From Ephemerocybe angulata (lineage: Eukaryota; Basidiomycota; Agaricomycetes; Agaricales; Psathyrellaceae): a stretch of 64,000 nt of DNA. Shown piece after piece: positions 34,172 through 45,923 of this stretch. The notes under the pieces are model-generated. The model had not been told where the DNA came from, did no database searches, and worked only from the letters and a program-made list of their open reading frames with translations. Position 1 is the stretch's first letter; every line of letters begins with the position of its first letter. A program made the translations under genes and the position numbers. The stretch is taken from positions 62,001 through 126,000 of the forward strand of contig JAACJK010000228.1 in NCBI GenBank assembly GCA_013368325.1, in the 5' to 3' direction.

Positions 34172-35507
34172 CTACTTATTGATACTAAGTACACTAAGAG
34201 CATGGTCATTAGTATCAGTGGTCGACCGCGACCGGTTTTGGCGTTCTTTGTCTCCACCATTGAACTCAATCGAGTCGTGACTATGGCGTCTTGGAAGTCG
34301 GGTGACAGGGATCTCAAATTGACTGGCGGCTGCCTTGCTTCCCTGACCTCGAACGGCCTCGTGGGTTCGGATAGCGATGAGCATAAAGACGATACCTAGA
34401 GGAGATGTCAGGACAGATACACATGCTCTACAGGCGGCGCAGGCTACATACCTGTGCTTGGAATGGAGGCATACTGCACAATGATGATGGCTGGATGACC
34501 GGTATAAAACAAGGCGATGAGGAGGAGCTGCTCGAGAGTATAGATGGATGCGCTTTCAACGATGATCCGCAACAGGGTGATTAGGTTGACGCCGGAGGAC
34601 ATGTATATCCCAGCCCTCCGGGACTTCATGTGCTGGTTCCAGATGCGGAACGCAATGAGCCCCGTCGTGAGTGTGTTCCCGCCGAGGTTTAAGACCAGGG
34701 TCGTCCTGAAAATGTAACCCATGACATGATCGGATATTTTTGTTGGATGCCTGAACCAGTAGATGCTAGTTACGCCCGTTCCTGTGCAGTTGTTAGCCAG
34801 AGGCATCGGCATCTCGCGAATGGGACGACTTGCCGAGACTAGCCAGGATAATGACCATTGACGGCACCACGACCAAGTATCTGCGATTCCAGACAATCCA
34901 GCACCTGTAAATCTGTGTATCTCTGTGAGATCGAGCAAGATGAATATTAGGTTAGGCCTGACGTACGGCTAGCAGATCCCCAGTCCAGGTCGAAAGGTGT
35001 AGAATCACAGGGTAAGCATATCCGTCCCAGATAATGTAATCCAAAAGGTAGTCGACTGGTGCAGTAAAGGGAGCGTCCTCTGGCTGTTGGGCATAGGCCT
35101 TGATAAAGCGATAAACGTTGAGGCCTTGAACAGTTTGTCAGATGCTCTTTAGTTCTGAGGTCCAAACGTACTGTTATGAAAGAGTGCTAAACCAAAGAGA
35201 ATGGTGTTGCCGACAACCGATATTATGGTTGAACCCCTCTCCCTCGCTTTCTTTCTGCTAACGAGAACCATCGTCGTAATGTACAGAAAACAGTACATCC
35301 CTACGTCCCTTCAGTCGCCTTCTTTTTTGCTCGAGGAAGACTATATCCTTCGTACCAAATATGACAGCCTTTCAAACGTATCGTCGGTGAGAGTCGACAA
35401 GTATGCAATCCTTCAGAACGCACCTCGACCCAATATGCTACTAGGTAGTAGCTCCTGAAGAGATTGTCATTATTAACCAACGATCCACCTCCAGGCGGAA
35501 GCGGCAT
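34172..35507 (-). CDS. Seven-transmembrane-like protein A
   Basis: Predicted 338 residues in seven exons: 35507-35424, 35368-35356, 35300-35172, 35124-34967, 34912-34834, 34781-34452, 34395-34172. Exon 2 is a 13-nt microexon (AVIF plus one base) that completes the first membrane segment LVAYWVEAVIFGMYCFLYIT. Other hydrophobic segments follow (ISVVGNTILFGLALF, VVVPSMVIILASL, IFRTTLVLNLGGNTLTTGLIAF, LLRIIVESASIYTLEQLLLIALFY, IIIVQYASIPSTGIVFMLIAI). The intron 34782-34833 starts with GC (GCAAGT), a GC-AG intron. The gene at 46668 is a paralogue with the same exon plan. The C-terminal tail is cytosol-like, Ser/Arg-rich. Function is unknown; this is one of the small 7TM families common in mushrooms, possibly sensory. 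Confidence 0.83.
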
Positions 35508-37969
35508 TCCAGATGTACGAGCTTCGAGGTTTTGGCGGTGATAGTGGTGTTACAACCTCGGTCTGCTCAGCAGTCGACGTCTGAGCATTAGCGGGGGGTC
35601 AGAAACCTGGGTGGAGCGAGGGAAGGGAAACGAGCGACTGTCGTAACGTTACCCGTATGCCTGAATACTTAAGTACATATGTTTTTAGAAATATCCATGG
35701 ACCGGAGGATTCGTCTCGCTTCGCGTACTGACAGTGACGGCACTGGACCCTGACCTTTGATGCTCCATGGGTTTCGTTCTCAATCAGTTCTGGGTGCAGG
35801 GTAAGATCAGATCACCTCAGAGGGTCCCTGAGAACGTGAAGGCTAGGACCCGAGCCGAACCTACCTGGGAGATGTGAAATATCTAGAGGTAGGTACTTCA
35901 AACCTCCTTACCCACCTCTTCATACTTCTCTGAATGCTGGTCGTATAGCTGTACTGCTTTTAGATGGGATCAGTGGACATCCTTCTGGACTTCCTCACCA
36001 AGTTCTTCCATTGAGGGCGCGATAAATACGGGATTGATCTTCTACCTAGTCCTGCCGAAGCGAATTGTGCGTCCTAAATGTACACTCAAAAGCCTGATTT
36101 CTGGAACTGCAAACGACTGTGCATGGAGTACGGAACCTTGACGGAACCCTCGAAAGTCACAGCGTATTTTCAAAGCCTTATCAGTTCAATTCCTTCGAAG
36201 TCTTATCAGTTCGGTTCAAAAGTGGGTGAACGCCTACCTGGTGAGAAGGCTCAGAAGTCAAGCTAGTGATGGTATCTTCATGGTTGTCATTGGTTGAGCT
36301 GTAGCTCTGAACTTCTGTGGCTTCTCGTGAGCAAGTGTGAGGCCAGGCTGGTGACGGCTTCTTCAATACTCGTCGCGACAGGATGTGTCACGGTTGATGA
36401 TAACATAACAAGATGCAGTCTGATGCAGTGGGATTGGTCCACTGACCGGGACGCACATGGATCGATTCCAGTTAAATTTGTATCTTCACACCTGAACGAC
36501 CGATTTTGTTCCGATTCACTTGAATTACAAGGTCGAGTGTTGGTGGCCAGAGCTTTGGAAAGACGTTATACGGCTTGTAGGTATGAGCCTGTGGCGCACC
36601 CTGTCTTGCGTTTCAGGGGTAAATTCTCGTTGAAAGATGGCTGACAGTGACAGTCTGACAGACATGAGGTGGGCTCATTGAATTCGGGGTGGTGTCACAT
36701 GTCACTGGTGTGCACTGTGAGGGTCCAGGGAGGACGGGTTGCATGAGAATTGAACACTGCCGGCCATCTGATCGAATGTGTGATCAAAGCGACCTGGGCG
36801 CTAAAGTATTACGCTCAAGTCATAAGATGAAGCGCCCAGGGTTCTCGACCGTTCGTATATCACCGGCACCTTCTCCACAACGCAATTCCATGGTCGTCTA
36901 CAATATTTACCCGGTCAGTCCTACAGTGTCGAAGTGCACGTCAAAGGTTGTTGCTTACCGTCTTCACTCGTCTTCACCATTCGGCGGCGATGGTACTGAT
37001 CAGTCAGTCAGCCACCATGGTCCATACCCTCTATACGTAAGTACAAGCCCACGGAAGGCTATTTCTTAGAATTTCTGACCTGGTTTGAAGGTTCCTCAAT
37101 TCAATCCCACCGTCGATATTCTACCCCCGCAGGGCTATGCAACCCTGCATCCTGCAGACTGAGAGACGGTCCCTTTCAACTTTCTTCAAAGAGAAAGAAA
37201 TTCCTTTCGGATGTAGGCAACCGCACCGAGGAAAAGAAGCAAAGAAGAATGTCACTTCTCCTCTCTATTTGTATTTCAAGTCAGAGAACGCAGAGATATC
37301 TGCCCTTACCTACTTATACCAGCTTTTAGGGCAAGGGACGAAGAGCCAATGATTGGGTAGAGGGAACAAAAGGAGTAAACGGGGAAGTCGATGCTCCGTC
37401 GAAACCCTTCCCACAGTGAGAAGCGGAACCTAAACTTAAACCGACCTGATGATCTATCCCCCTTCGTTCTCCGGAGGTGGGAGAATCGCGTGGGGAGTCC
37501 TGGTTTCTGGCTTCACAGTGGAGGCTGCGAGGCAGGTGCAATCCCAATAAGTGCATATTGTATATCTGGGAGGTCAAGCTGGCAGCAACCCAGACCAACC
37601 CCAAAACCTAGAGCAACTCAATAGAAATGTCATCAGAACTTCAATTGAAACATTGCCATTCAGCCCCAGGGCCCAAAGCAGAAGAATGTGGGCTGGCGGT
37701 TAAGATCCTGAAACTGGGTACAAGGAAACCTAGCCTGAGTCGGGTATCTTGAATCGATGTTATCTAACGTAAGATAACTGCAAGAAAAGGGCCTCCATAA
37801 CAAGAGATGAATTCAAAGTAGGGAATGGGCGAGCGAGGCACGTTAAACGCGGGAGAGGGAGAGAGGGCAGACTGGGAGTATTCAAAGGGGACGCGCCTGA
37901 CTTTAGATCGTAACGCCGAAAGAGGCACTGCTCTTCCGATACAACGTGAACCCCGCCTAACCCCAAGTC
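35508..37969. other. Intergenic, about 2.5 kb, no gene seen
   Basis: Many short unrelated ORFs, none with splice context or recognisable content. It contains the upstream region of 7TM gene A. Nothing further supported. Confidence 0.4.
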
Positions 37970-39909
37970 TTACGCACCCATCCGTTCCACCTCCGCCTCA
38001 ATCCTCCCCACTACGTGCCCCACAAATCCCTCCCACATCTCCCGCGCATCCTGTGACCCATACATCCACCTCCCTCTCACTCTCCAAACATCCTCCGGAC
38101 TCGGACGGAGAACAGTAAGGAGGCAGACCATCTTCCACGGCCCGCCCGGTACTTCGAGCTGCCCCTCGACCCCCTTCCCCTCCCCGCCCAAAGCACCACT
38201 CCTACCGATCAGCGCCCCCTCTCCCCCGTCCCCAGCCCGCCGCACCCTCTTCCCGCTTCCCTGTCCCATACCCTCACCGCCCTTATCAGCCCCATCAAGC
38301 GCCCCGCGCTTGCGCTTACGCCTTGCAGCGCGACTCCACGTATTTTCCTTCGCTCTGACAACCCACTCCTCCTTCTCCTCCTCTCCTTCGTCTTCACCCA
38401 CTTCCCCGTCATTCAGACGTTCAACTTCGATCGAGCCACTGCTTTCTTTTGCTATGCTCTGCAGTACGCGGGCAGCGACGCTCGCGAGGGCTTCTTGTGG
38501 CGTCGAAGTCGTGGGCGCTAATGTACGAGGGTAGGCGATAGGTCGGTCGAGCGTCGTTCGCGATGGCTGAACTTTGTAGAGTGCGTGTGTCGGCGGGAGG
38601 TATGACATCCTCGAGACGTCCTATAGGGAGGAGTAATCGTTAGATCCAACGACAACCGAAGAATGTGGATGAGCTGATATACGTCTGGAAGCCGAAGAGA
38701 GGAGAACGACCACCCGACGGCCCATCTTCGCGTCTGGCCTTGCGTGAACTGTGTGATGGCATAGTTATCGATCTGCAGAACCACATGAGGATACGCATTC
38801 GGAGAGGCAGCAACAGCCCAACGCACCCCGGCCAGTTTGATCAGCCCCACCACCTCCGGCACGCTCCTCATCTTTCCCAGCATACTCGTATACCACCCGC
38901 CCCTCTCCCCCAGATACAGACTCTCATCCACCATCCGAGCGAGAAACGCGATCTCCCCGCCCTCCCTTATCGCCTTCGCATATGCCGTTTCATACTCTTC
39001 TCCACTCGCAGCAGGAGGAGGTCGCGGTGGAAGAGTTGTCGGTGATGGAGCGTAGACCATCTCCCGGTCACCCCCAGTACAAGTCGACAGCGCATCCTCG
39101 TCCTTCGCGGCCTTACTAGCACTAATCTCCGAAACGGAGGCGTAGAAGGGCGGGTTGCACATCGTGAAGGAGATGCGGAGGCTCGGGTCTGCGAAGAGGG
39201 GGCCAAAGAGGTATGACGATGCACGGTGGAGGGTGATTCGGGAGCTGAAGTCGTTTGCGTGGATGTTTCGCTCTGCGTAGGTGAACGACTGTTCGTCGAG
39301 CTCCGTGGCTAGAATGGACCAGGATGGATTCCGCACGCAGGCAAGAAGCGGGTATATAGCTGATGAACCTGTACCTCTGTTTAAATGGGAATGGAGGTCA
39401 GAGAGCTGTGGAATTAAGAGCGAAGAAAGGCGAACGCACATATCCAACCCGCGCACCTCTTCATTCAAAGCAATGTCCTCCGACAAGGATGGGGATGTCT
39501 TGACCAGCCTTAGCCCTTGACACGTCGCTTTGACGATGTCCTCAATCCACAGAACGTAGTTCAACCTGTTTGGTACTGGTGGGCAGAGCCGATCTTCGGG
39601 CACCTCGAGCTCGAGACTGAAGTCGGTCTTCAGAATCGCCTTCGTCAGAGCCCTTAGTGCAATGTGGGTAGAAGGTTGCTGTTGTTCGGTATCAGCACTC
39701 TATACAGGAGTATGAGGATGCAGGCGCACCTCTGTGCTCGGGCATCCTGGAAGTCTATCATCCGTGTTTTTGGGTTCAAACTACAGTTGCGAGGTTAGCT
39801 AAAAAGCCGAGACGGTTATGAGGAACACGAACAAGGCTTTTAGCGGTAGATATCCGCACGACAATGCCACGAAATCGATGGATTTGTCGTATGGATTCCT
39901 GGGATGCAT
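37970..39909 (-). CDS. METTL16: METTL16-type RNA N6-adenosine methyltransferase
   Basis: Predicted 561 residues in five exons: 39909-39833, 39780-39730, 39652-39440, 39376-38683, 38620-37970. The start MHPRNPY is the classical METTL16 N-terminus. Next come IDFQDARAQRALTKAIL, NRLNYVLWIEDIV, the SAM-binding GLDIGTGSSAIYPLL (GTG at 115-117), the catalytic NPPF (188-191), WYTSMLGK, and FTQGQTRRWAVGWSF. Human METTL16 and fission yeast Mtl16 methylate the conserved adenosine of U6 snRNA; animal METTL16 also controls the MAT2A transcript. The fungal protein most likely acts on U6 in the nucleus. The C-terminal exon holds a Lys/Arg- and Glu-rich linker and a final WKMVCLLTVLRPSPEDVW..RGRWMYG segment, comparable in place to the vertebrate-conserved region. 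The splice sites are well supported by alignment. Confidence 0.93.
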
Positions 39910-40020
39910 GATGGTACCGAGAAGAGCCAGGAATGAACCCAGGTTGAACCCAGGACCAGGCTAACCGGCGGATTTATTTCATGCGGATTGGGATTAGGTA
40001 ACGGGCAACCAGATCATCAA

Positions 40021-40122
40021 GGCGCTATAGCCAAGTGGTTAAGGCGATGCACTCGAATTGCTTCCGAGCGAGTTGATATGCATTCCTCTTTGAGGGCGCA
40101 GGTTCAAATCCTGCTGGCGTCG
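40021..40122 (+). tRNA. tRNA-Ser(CGA) with 20-nt intron
   Basis: Acceptor stem GGCGCTA pairs with TGGCGTC (with G-U pairs), discriminator G. The long variable arm is CCTCTTTGAGG and the T arm is GCAGG/CCTGC. Anticodon stem ATGCA/TGCAT encloses CT-CGA-A, with an intron at 40058-40077 directly after position 37. The intron contains TTCCGAG, which can pair with the anticodon region as expected. Outside the anticodon arm it is almost identical to the tRNA at 56284. Confidence 0.93.
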
Positions 40123-40538
40123 ATGTCTTTTTTCACCTTTTTCTCGTCGCCGGTCAGGACTCAGCTGAAATCCCAGACTCAAGAGTAACCACCCAATGTA
40201 TAAGGTTTCGTATGATATATACGGTCGGAGCCCTCCCTACCTGTAGGTTGCCACCATTACCATCGGAATTTTCGAATAGCGCGTATTCGAAGAAGTTGAG
40301 TTTGTTACGATCTGCTCCATGCTCATTGAATGGACACCACACTCTCCCATTTGGCACGTATCAACGGTTTTTTAAACGCATCTGCATCGGGTTGGATACA
40401 ACCCACTACTACCTTCACGCATCCGAAGGAAAAGACAAGCATCCATCCGCAATGGCAGATTCATCATACGATAACAATTATTAATTTTCATTCAGTGTAA
40501 GTATGTTCTTCCGAGGTAGGTCTCCTCCCAGGCATCCA

Positions 40539-41838
40539 TCAGGCGCGCCGTGGATTATCCTCCATAAAATACTCATAACTATCAGCATTATGAATAGCTT
40601 TGTCTGGGTCATTCTTCGCCAGGTCCAGACAGGCACCCTGACCAAGAGCCCAGTCGGATGCTTCATCTCCATAAGCTGCGAAATGCGTGGCCTCGTGGAT
40701 GATGGTCCCAGCCTGATTTGCGAGCGTGTGTGTTAGAAGATCTAGTGTAGTAGCAACGAGTAAAGGAAGCCTACCCTAGAATCGGTGCCTGTCTTATGTG
40801 CACCCCAGAACGCCCCGCAGATATAGATAGTACCTGGCCTAGACAGGGTGCAGTTAGCAGGACTCTGAGAAACAAAGAACTAAACCGACGCACTCTTGAG
40901 GATACACATACGCATACACCCCTTTATCCTGGCACGTGCAATCATACAAGTACGACTCAAAGTTGTTGTTAGCCAGGAACGCCATTTGATACCGAACCGT
41001 AGCTTGACGGTCAAACGTCCAGCTCCCGAACCATGCATTCCAGCGCTCCGTGGGCGTGCTGAGGGAGTCCAGATATACCATGGCGCTTGCGGTGTATTTG
41101 TTAGCTTGGTCCCCCGCAAGACCAAGGTCCCACTCCTGAATGTCGGTGCAATGGTTATGGATAATTCGCTTTTCGAGTGACTTGGACGAGGCGGACGGGG
41201 GTGTCCGGGGTTTGACGAGGCGGCCGTCGACGTTGATTTGAATTGATGTACTGGCGCCATAAGCCCGCCAGGTGGAGACTTGGTCCTGCTCGTTGAGGGC
41301 ATAAAATACGTCTCTGGGTGTGATGGTATATGTACCGGCTCCAGTGGCGGTCAGGTCGTACGCGTCGCTCACTGGGATTGTTCTTGAGTAAGTACAGAGC
41401 TCTTTATGTTACAACAGGAGTAATCGACGTACAGTCGTGGTGGACCGAGGCGCTCTCGTGGGGTTTCAATACCGTGAATGCCCCGATCTTCGCTGCCACA
41501 TCCGGGATGTACTTGGCCACAATTCCCTTGAATTGCGCTGCGGTCCCCGCCGAGTTCACAACAGTAAATATGTCACCGGGAAGAGTGGAGAGGGGGCTTG
41601 TTGGATCGTTCAGTAGCTTCAGATCTTCGTCTCCGATGTTGGTGATTGTGGCTGTTATCCTAAGGTTTTCAATGTTGGTAACGGAGGTGGGACCTGCGTT
41701 GCATAATTAGAGGCATACTCAGTGCAGCGAGAACGGTGAGCTACCTCGGATCTGCAAGGTGAAATTGTGGGTGTTACTGCTCGCAGCGAAAACGAAGACG
41801 ACCATAGTTAGGACATGGTAGACCTGTAGGGCCAGCAT
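40539..41838 (-). CDS. Secreted M35 metalloendopeptidase (peptidyl-Lys type), atypical site
   Basis: Predicted 356 residues in five exons: 41838-41745, 41693-41433, 41371-40894, 40838-40775, 40712-40539. A signal peptide (LALQVYHVLTMVVFVFAAS) leads a prodomain and the deuterolysin-like catalytic part with a Cys pair (YLYDCTC), CGAFWGAHKTGTDS, and the zinc motif H305-E-A-T-H309. The third ligand Asp319 lies in EASDWALG, where the family has GTxDxxYG. The transition-state tyrosine (Tyr133 in Grifola GfMEP numbering) is Leu322, and GT is EA. The D-x-x-E pair near the C-terminus (ADSYEYF), linked to lysine specificity, is kept. It may have weak or altered activity. The exon plan equals that of the paralogue at 53983. 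Confidence 0.9.
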
Positions 41839-42528
41839 TGTGCTGAGGGGAGGCTTATTGACAGCTTGTTGAACTAGTGTCCTCGAAGAGCAGCGCACCT
41901 TCCATCACAAAACATAACATCCTTTATACCTCTGCATCCTAATAGAACTCTCGATGTGACGCCGACATCTGACATGGAGGGTTAAATGGGATGCAGAAAA
42001 TGCCAAAGGCGAGTGGATAGAAGCCACTGAGCCGCCGACTGAGGGCTGATAATCAAGAACTCTGGAGAAACGTAGGCAGGAAATAGCGCCTCCTCATCAA
42101 GCTCCTGATGAGAATGGTAGGCGCGTAAGATATCGATGACTCAAAAGACTCACAGAACTTGAAGCAGTGTCTGTAGATCACCCAGAATAGCTGAGAGACG
42201 CTTTGACTCGGAACATGACACAGGGACGGCTTTCCCCATCCTACGTGGGTACAAGTGTAGTAGTAACTGTACCGCTGAGTATATCTCACAGGTCTGTACT
42301 GCTTTCGAGAACACGCCTTATTCCGCACAGCCCAGCTAAAGTGACGGGAAGACCCATCATCAGATATTGATTCGCCATTGAGATGAACAAGAAGGACAGG
42401 CTGGGATGCCCACGGAGAAGAGGTAGGCAGTTTATCCGCATAGTTCATCAAGGTGACCGCTGGTCCTGCAGCCACGAGAACCTTGGAAGAGGTGGAGCAT
42501 CATGCTGATGATGATCGTGGTCCTGGAA
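41839..42528. other. Upstream region of the M35 gene
   Basis: No gene supported. The stretch around 42325-42400 resembles sequence upstream of the second M35 gene and is listed separately. Confidence 0.4.
42325..42400. promoter_or_regulatory. Conserved upstream block shared by M35 loci
   Basis: A block with CGCA..CC.AGCTAA...ATCAGATATT and following ATGAGA-like sequence. It recurs at about 43055-43135 and 55665-55750, each on the upstream side of an M35 gene or remnant. It is about 490 nt from the start of the gene at 40539 and about 350-440 nt from the start of the one at 53983. Conservation suggests promoter elements, though shared descent alone could explain it. Confidence 0.45.
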
Positions 42529-43440
42529 GCGCGGGAGCCTGACTTTATGCATAAGCGCCCACACCTTGATGGATGAAGAGATGCATATTTCGGAGCAGCA
42601 GAAGAGCCTGATTGGGTCAAAAATACAGGTGAGGCTCGAGCTTTATGCAACCGTTGCTAGATGTGTCCCTCCACACGTAATTATGACCATTACTCAGGGA
42701 GATACAGGGGTATTCTCAGTAAAGTACTGGTAACTACCGGCGTTCCGGACAGCCTTGAGCCAGGTCCCGGCAGGCGCCCTGACCGGAGGCGTAGTCAGAT
42801 GTACCATTTCCGTTGACCAAATAAGGGATACCGCGTGTATTATGGTGCCAAGCTGTTAAGGGCGGTCGGACATGCAAACAAACGGACGAACAGGGGGGGA
42901 CTGAGCGGTTTCATCAACGACAAAGGACTAAATGGCCAAGACGATCTACAAGAGGAGATTACTGCCGATATCATTCTCTACCGGCGTATATAAGAACCTT
43001 CGCTGAGGGGAGTACCATAAATTCGAGGACACATGTCACTTATTCCACTATTCCACGCAGTCGAGCTAAATCAACACGGTGGCCAATGGCCCAATGCACA
43101 ATCAGATATTGATTCTTCAAAGAGGTGGAGAACAATGAGATACACGTCGTCGTCGAGAGCTCCACTGGTTTCCTGCTCAGCTGGGAAATACAGCTTTCTG
43201 GGGAAGTATGATGGTGATGGCTTATCGTGGCTGTGCGAGCGCTGGCTAGCCGGAGTTAGACGCCCACGCCTCGACGGATATTTATATCAGAAGAGAGATA
43301 TCATTTGGTCCCAGATGTTAGTCAAAACGCACATCATACAGATGTTGGTCATTAATTCTGGGAAGTGCTAAGTTCCAGGCTCAGGCGTGGGTATCAGGAA
43401 TCACCTTTGTGGCCATCTCCACTGCCATCCAGACATAGGC
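42529..43440. repeat. Segmental duplicate of the 53.8-56.0 kb M35 locus, centre deleted
   Basis: The left part (42529-42852) matches 53821-54156: the downstream flank and last exon of the M35 gene. The right part (about 43033-43440) matches about 55650-56060: the upstream flank, with blocks such as AAGTATGATGGTGATGG and TCATTTGGTCCCAGATG. Almost the whole gene body in between is missing. Divergence is substantial, so the copy is old. Confidence 0.8.
42694..42852 (-). pseudogene. Remnant of an M35 peptidase last exon
   Basis: It aligns with the last exon of the gene at 53983. The acceptor is still recognisable, but a 1-nt loss near the zinc motif and a deletion of about 14 nt break the frame, and HExxH reads HAVSL. 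The other exons are absent. It cannot encode a peptidase. Confidence 0.85.
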
Positions 43441-45230
43441 GCCCGTGGGTCGAAGTGGTGTTCCCCACCTATTTGGTATCGTACGACATAGAGTAAAGGA
43501 GTGTTTTCAGAGGTTCATCATAGAGGTGGAGAAGGTTTGCGTGTAGCCGGCGTATTCAGCGCGTCGACCTTGCGTCGACCCTCCGCTGGTATCCCTCTCC
43601 CGTACAAGTTTGATGAATTGGATACTATGATCAACAGAACGACTGAACGTGAGAGATGAAGTGCATACATACCAATTTCACCGGGTGCAGTCCTAATGTC
43701 TGAATCCGGCTGAGCAGAATAGCCTTGACTACCCCTTCCCACCTCCTCTCCCGATGATTCCCCAGCAATCCAGTCTCAAAGCCTTTACTACGTATGTCTG
43801 AGGAGATGGACTCTTAAGTTCCCAGTCTGTGGGGCCAGCAATAAACGTGTATTTTCGGACTGTCCCTCAGCCTAGATTGAACTCGATCTTCAATTCGGTG
43901 GGGAACTTGTATGTATGTAAGCTGACGTCGTGGTGGGCTTGGAGATACCCCGTAAATAGCCTGAAAACGCTCGATATTTGACCGTGGTACATACTTATGT
44001 CGCGCGGCGGTCGGTGTGAGAACTATTACTATCTCAGTGCACAATGCGATACAAACGGGATCAGTTGAAGTCACCGCTTGGTGCATGATCTGGCACCAGA
44101 ACGTGGGGTCGATGCTCACTTCTTGTCTGCCAGTGGAGCTTTAAAATGTTTGTTAAAGCACGACACCTCCTTGAAGGATCATGTCACCGACCGGGCTTCA
44201 CTAAACTTATCAGCGCTCCCGAGATCTGCGTCTGGTTCTGTACACCGACACCTGGAGAAGCCCTTCCAGGTTCGAACTTATGAAGACGGATCAGAGGATC
44301 AGAGCCGCTAGTCAGTCTGCATAACTGTTACGCTCGGGGCTGACCACTGGCAGGCGCCTGATTTCATTACTACATAAAAGGGCCCCCACTATCCACATCG
44401 TCTTTGATTCCTCGAGGGTGTGGAGATCCAAATACATGCTTATTTCTGGCAGCATGGCTCGATCCCTAATTTGGGCTCGAGAGCTTTTCTGAATTCTCGT
44501 TCGTTGCGAGGGGTTCGCATCGTGTAACAAGATGAGTGGGGTCCTCACAGTGGCTCCACAGCGGTATTTTTTTGGCTATTCTAAGTAAGCAACACGCAGC
44601 CATGCCTCTGGCGGTTCCCGGTCTTCATGGCATCATGAGTTTGGAGTACCGACTTAGTGTCTTGAAGGCGATTATAGGTAGAAGTTCTGGTGCTGCCGGC
44701 AGCCGCAATCACTTGACTTCTATCCTCACGCTCGCAGCGCAGGCTGGCAGTGCGGGGCCGTGAGGGCTCCGCGATGCTTCCATCCCTTCGCCTTTGGATA
44801 TTTTGCTCAGGCATTAGGTCATGCGGGTGCAGCGGGGCTGGTTCCACTTTAGAATCGAAGTCGAAGTCGATCAAGGAGGCAAATTTACGTTACGAGACTT
44901 CGTTTGCCCAATGACGCGCCTTTCCACCCACAGAAAAAACTCAACAACGCCCGCGCTTGTAGGGAGATAGTGAGACGGGTCTTGTTTCCAAGCGAAACCA
45001 GGTATTAACCTAGTTATATTACACGCCAAAATTCGCGCGATATATCGCAAGTAACAACCTTTAGGATACGCGCCGTCATCGTCGTCATTAATACAATTCG
45101 CCGTACTGCACCACAGTGACTTTGGCGTGAGGCCTGAGACCAGACAGGTATAAAGTCGAGTAGAAATGTGCACTGAATATCCAACAACCCCTACAAACTA
45201 CTACCCTCTACCCACCTTCCAAAAACCACT
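43441..45230. other. Intergenic, about 1.8 kb, no gene seen
   Basis: Only short ORFs without splice context. It contains the upstream region of the HsbA-like gene. Confidence 0.4.
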
Positions 45231-45923
45231 ATGTATTTCTCCCGGACTGTACTCTCTGTCCTTGCATTCGGCGGGCTCTCCGCTTTTGGCTCCCCTGCGC
45301 CAATCGTTGAGAAGCGCCAAGAAGTCGCAGATGTCTCGAGTGTGCTCGCCATCATCGGTACACTGAGATCAAGCACCGAGTCTATTTTGCCTCAGATTGG
45401 TACGTACTTCCTAAACCCGTACACCCCCGCCCATCCCCAGCTTCATAGTGCTAATTATCTTCCAGATACCTTGGCCAACGAAGGAACCGCGACCGAGGAA
45501 AGCATCACTCCCCTCCTTGATCAGCTTGTGGCCGCGCTCGACACCACCACCTCTTCCCTTGGTGCTTTTGGAGGAAGCATTGACACCACGACCGGCGGAA
45601 CGGAGGACGACGTCGCAAAGGAGGTCTCCGACGTATACTCCAACATTTTCACCAGCCTGGACAACTTGCAAACCAAGGCCCCAGCGCTCTCGACCCTCAT
45701 TCCCTCCCTCGGTCTTGATTTGGCGCTTCAGCAGGTCTTGTTGGGGCTCCAAATCTTGTTGGCAGGCGTGCTTAGGCTTGTAGCCAACTTGTAAGTGGAT
45801 TTGACCTAATCTTTGGCGTTGCCAATGCAGATGTTGATTGTTGTGCATAGGTTGAGGGCGCTCGGTGGATTGTTGAGCAATCTCGGCCTTGGGCTCACTG
45901 GCGGCCTTCTCGGTATCCTCTAA
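45231..45923 (+). CDS. HsbA-like secreted cell-surface protein
   Basis: Predicted 188 residues in three exons: 45231-45399, 45466-45790, 45851-45923. A signal peptide (residues 1-20) is followed by a Kex2-like site K28-R29. The mature part is alpha-helical and rich in Ser/Thr/Leu/Ala (SVLAIIGTLRSSTESILPQIDTL..., SSLGAFGGSI, VYSNIFTSLDNLQ), as in the hydrophobic surface binding protein A family (first described in Aspergillus), which attaches to hydrophobic surfaces and recruits hydrolases. The end is a hydrophobic Gly/Leu-rich stretch (LRALGGLLSNLGLGLTGGLLGIL), longer than the typical HsbA tail; it could bind membranes or surfaces, or resemble a lipid-anchor signal. Membership in the family is inferred from layout more than from fixed motifs. 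Confidence 0.75.

Noticed and set aside
42053..42475. Minus-strand 140-residue ORF
   Set aside because: It overlaps the M35 upstream block, whose other copies are not open in this frame, so it is not coding.
44536..44763. Plus-strand 75-residue ORF
   Set aside because: No start context, family or splice support.
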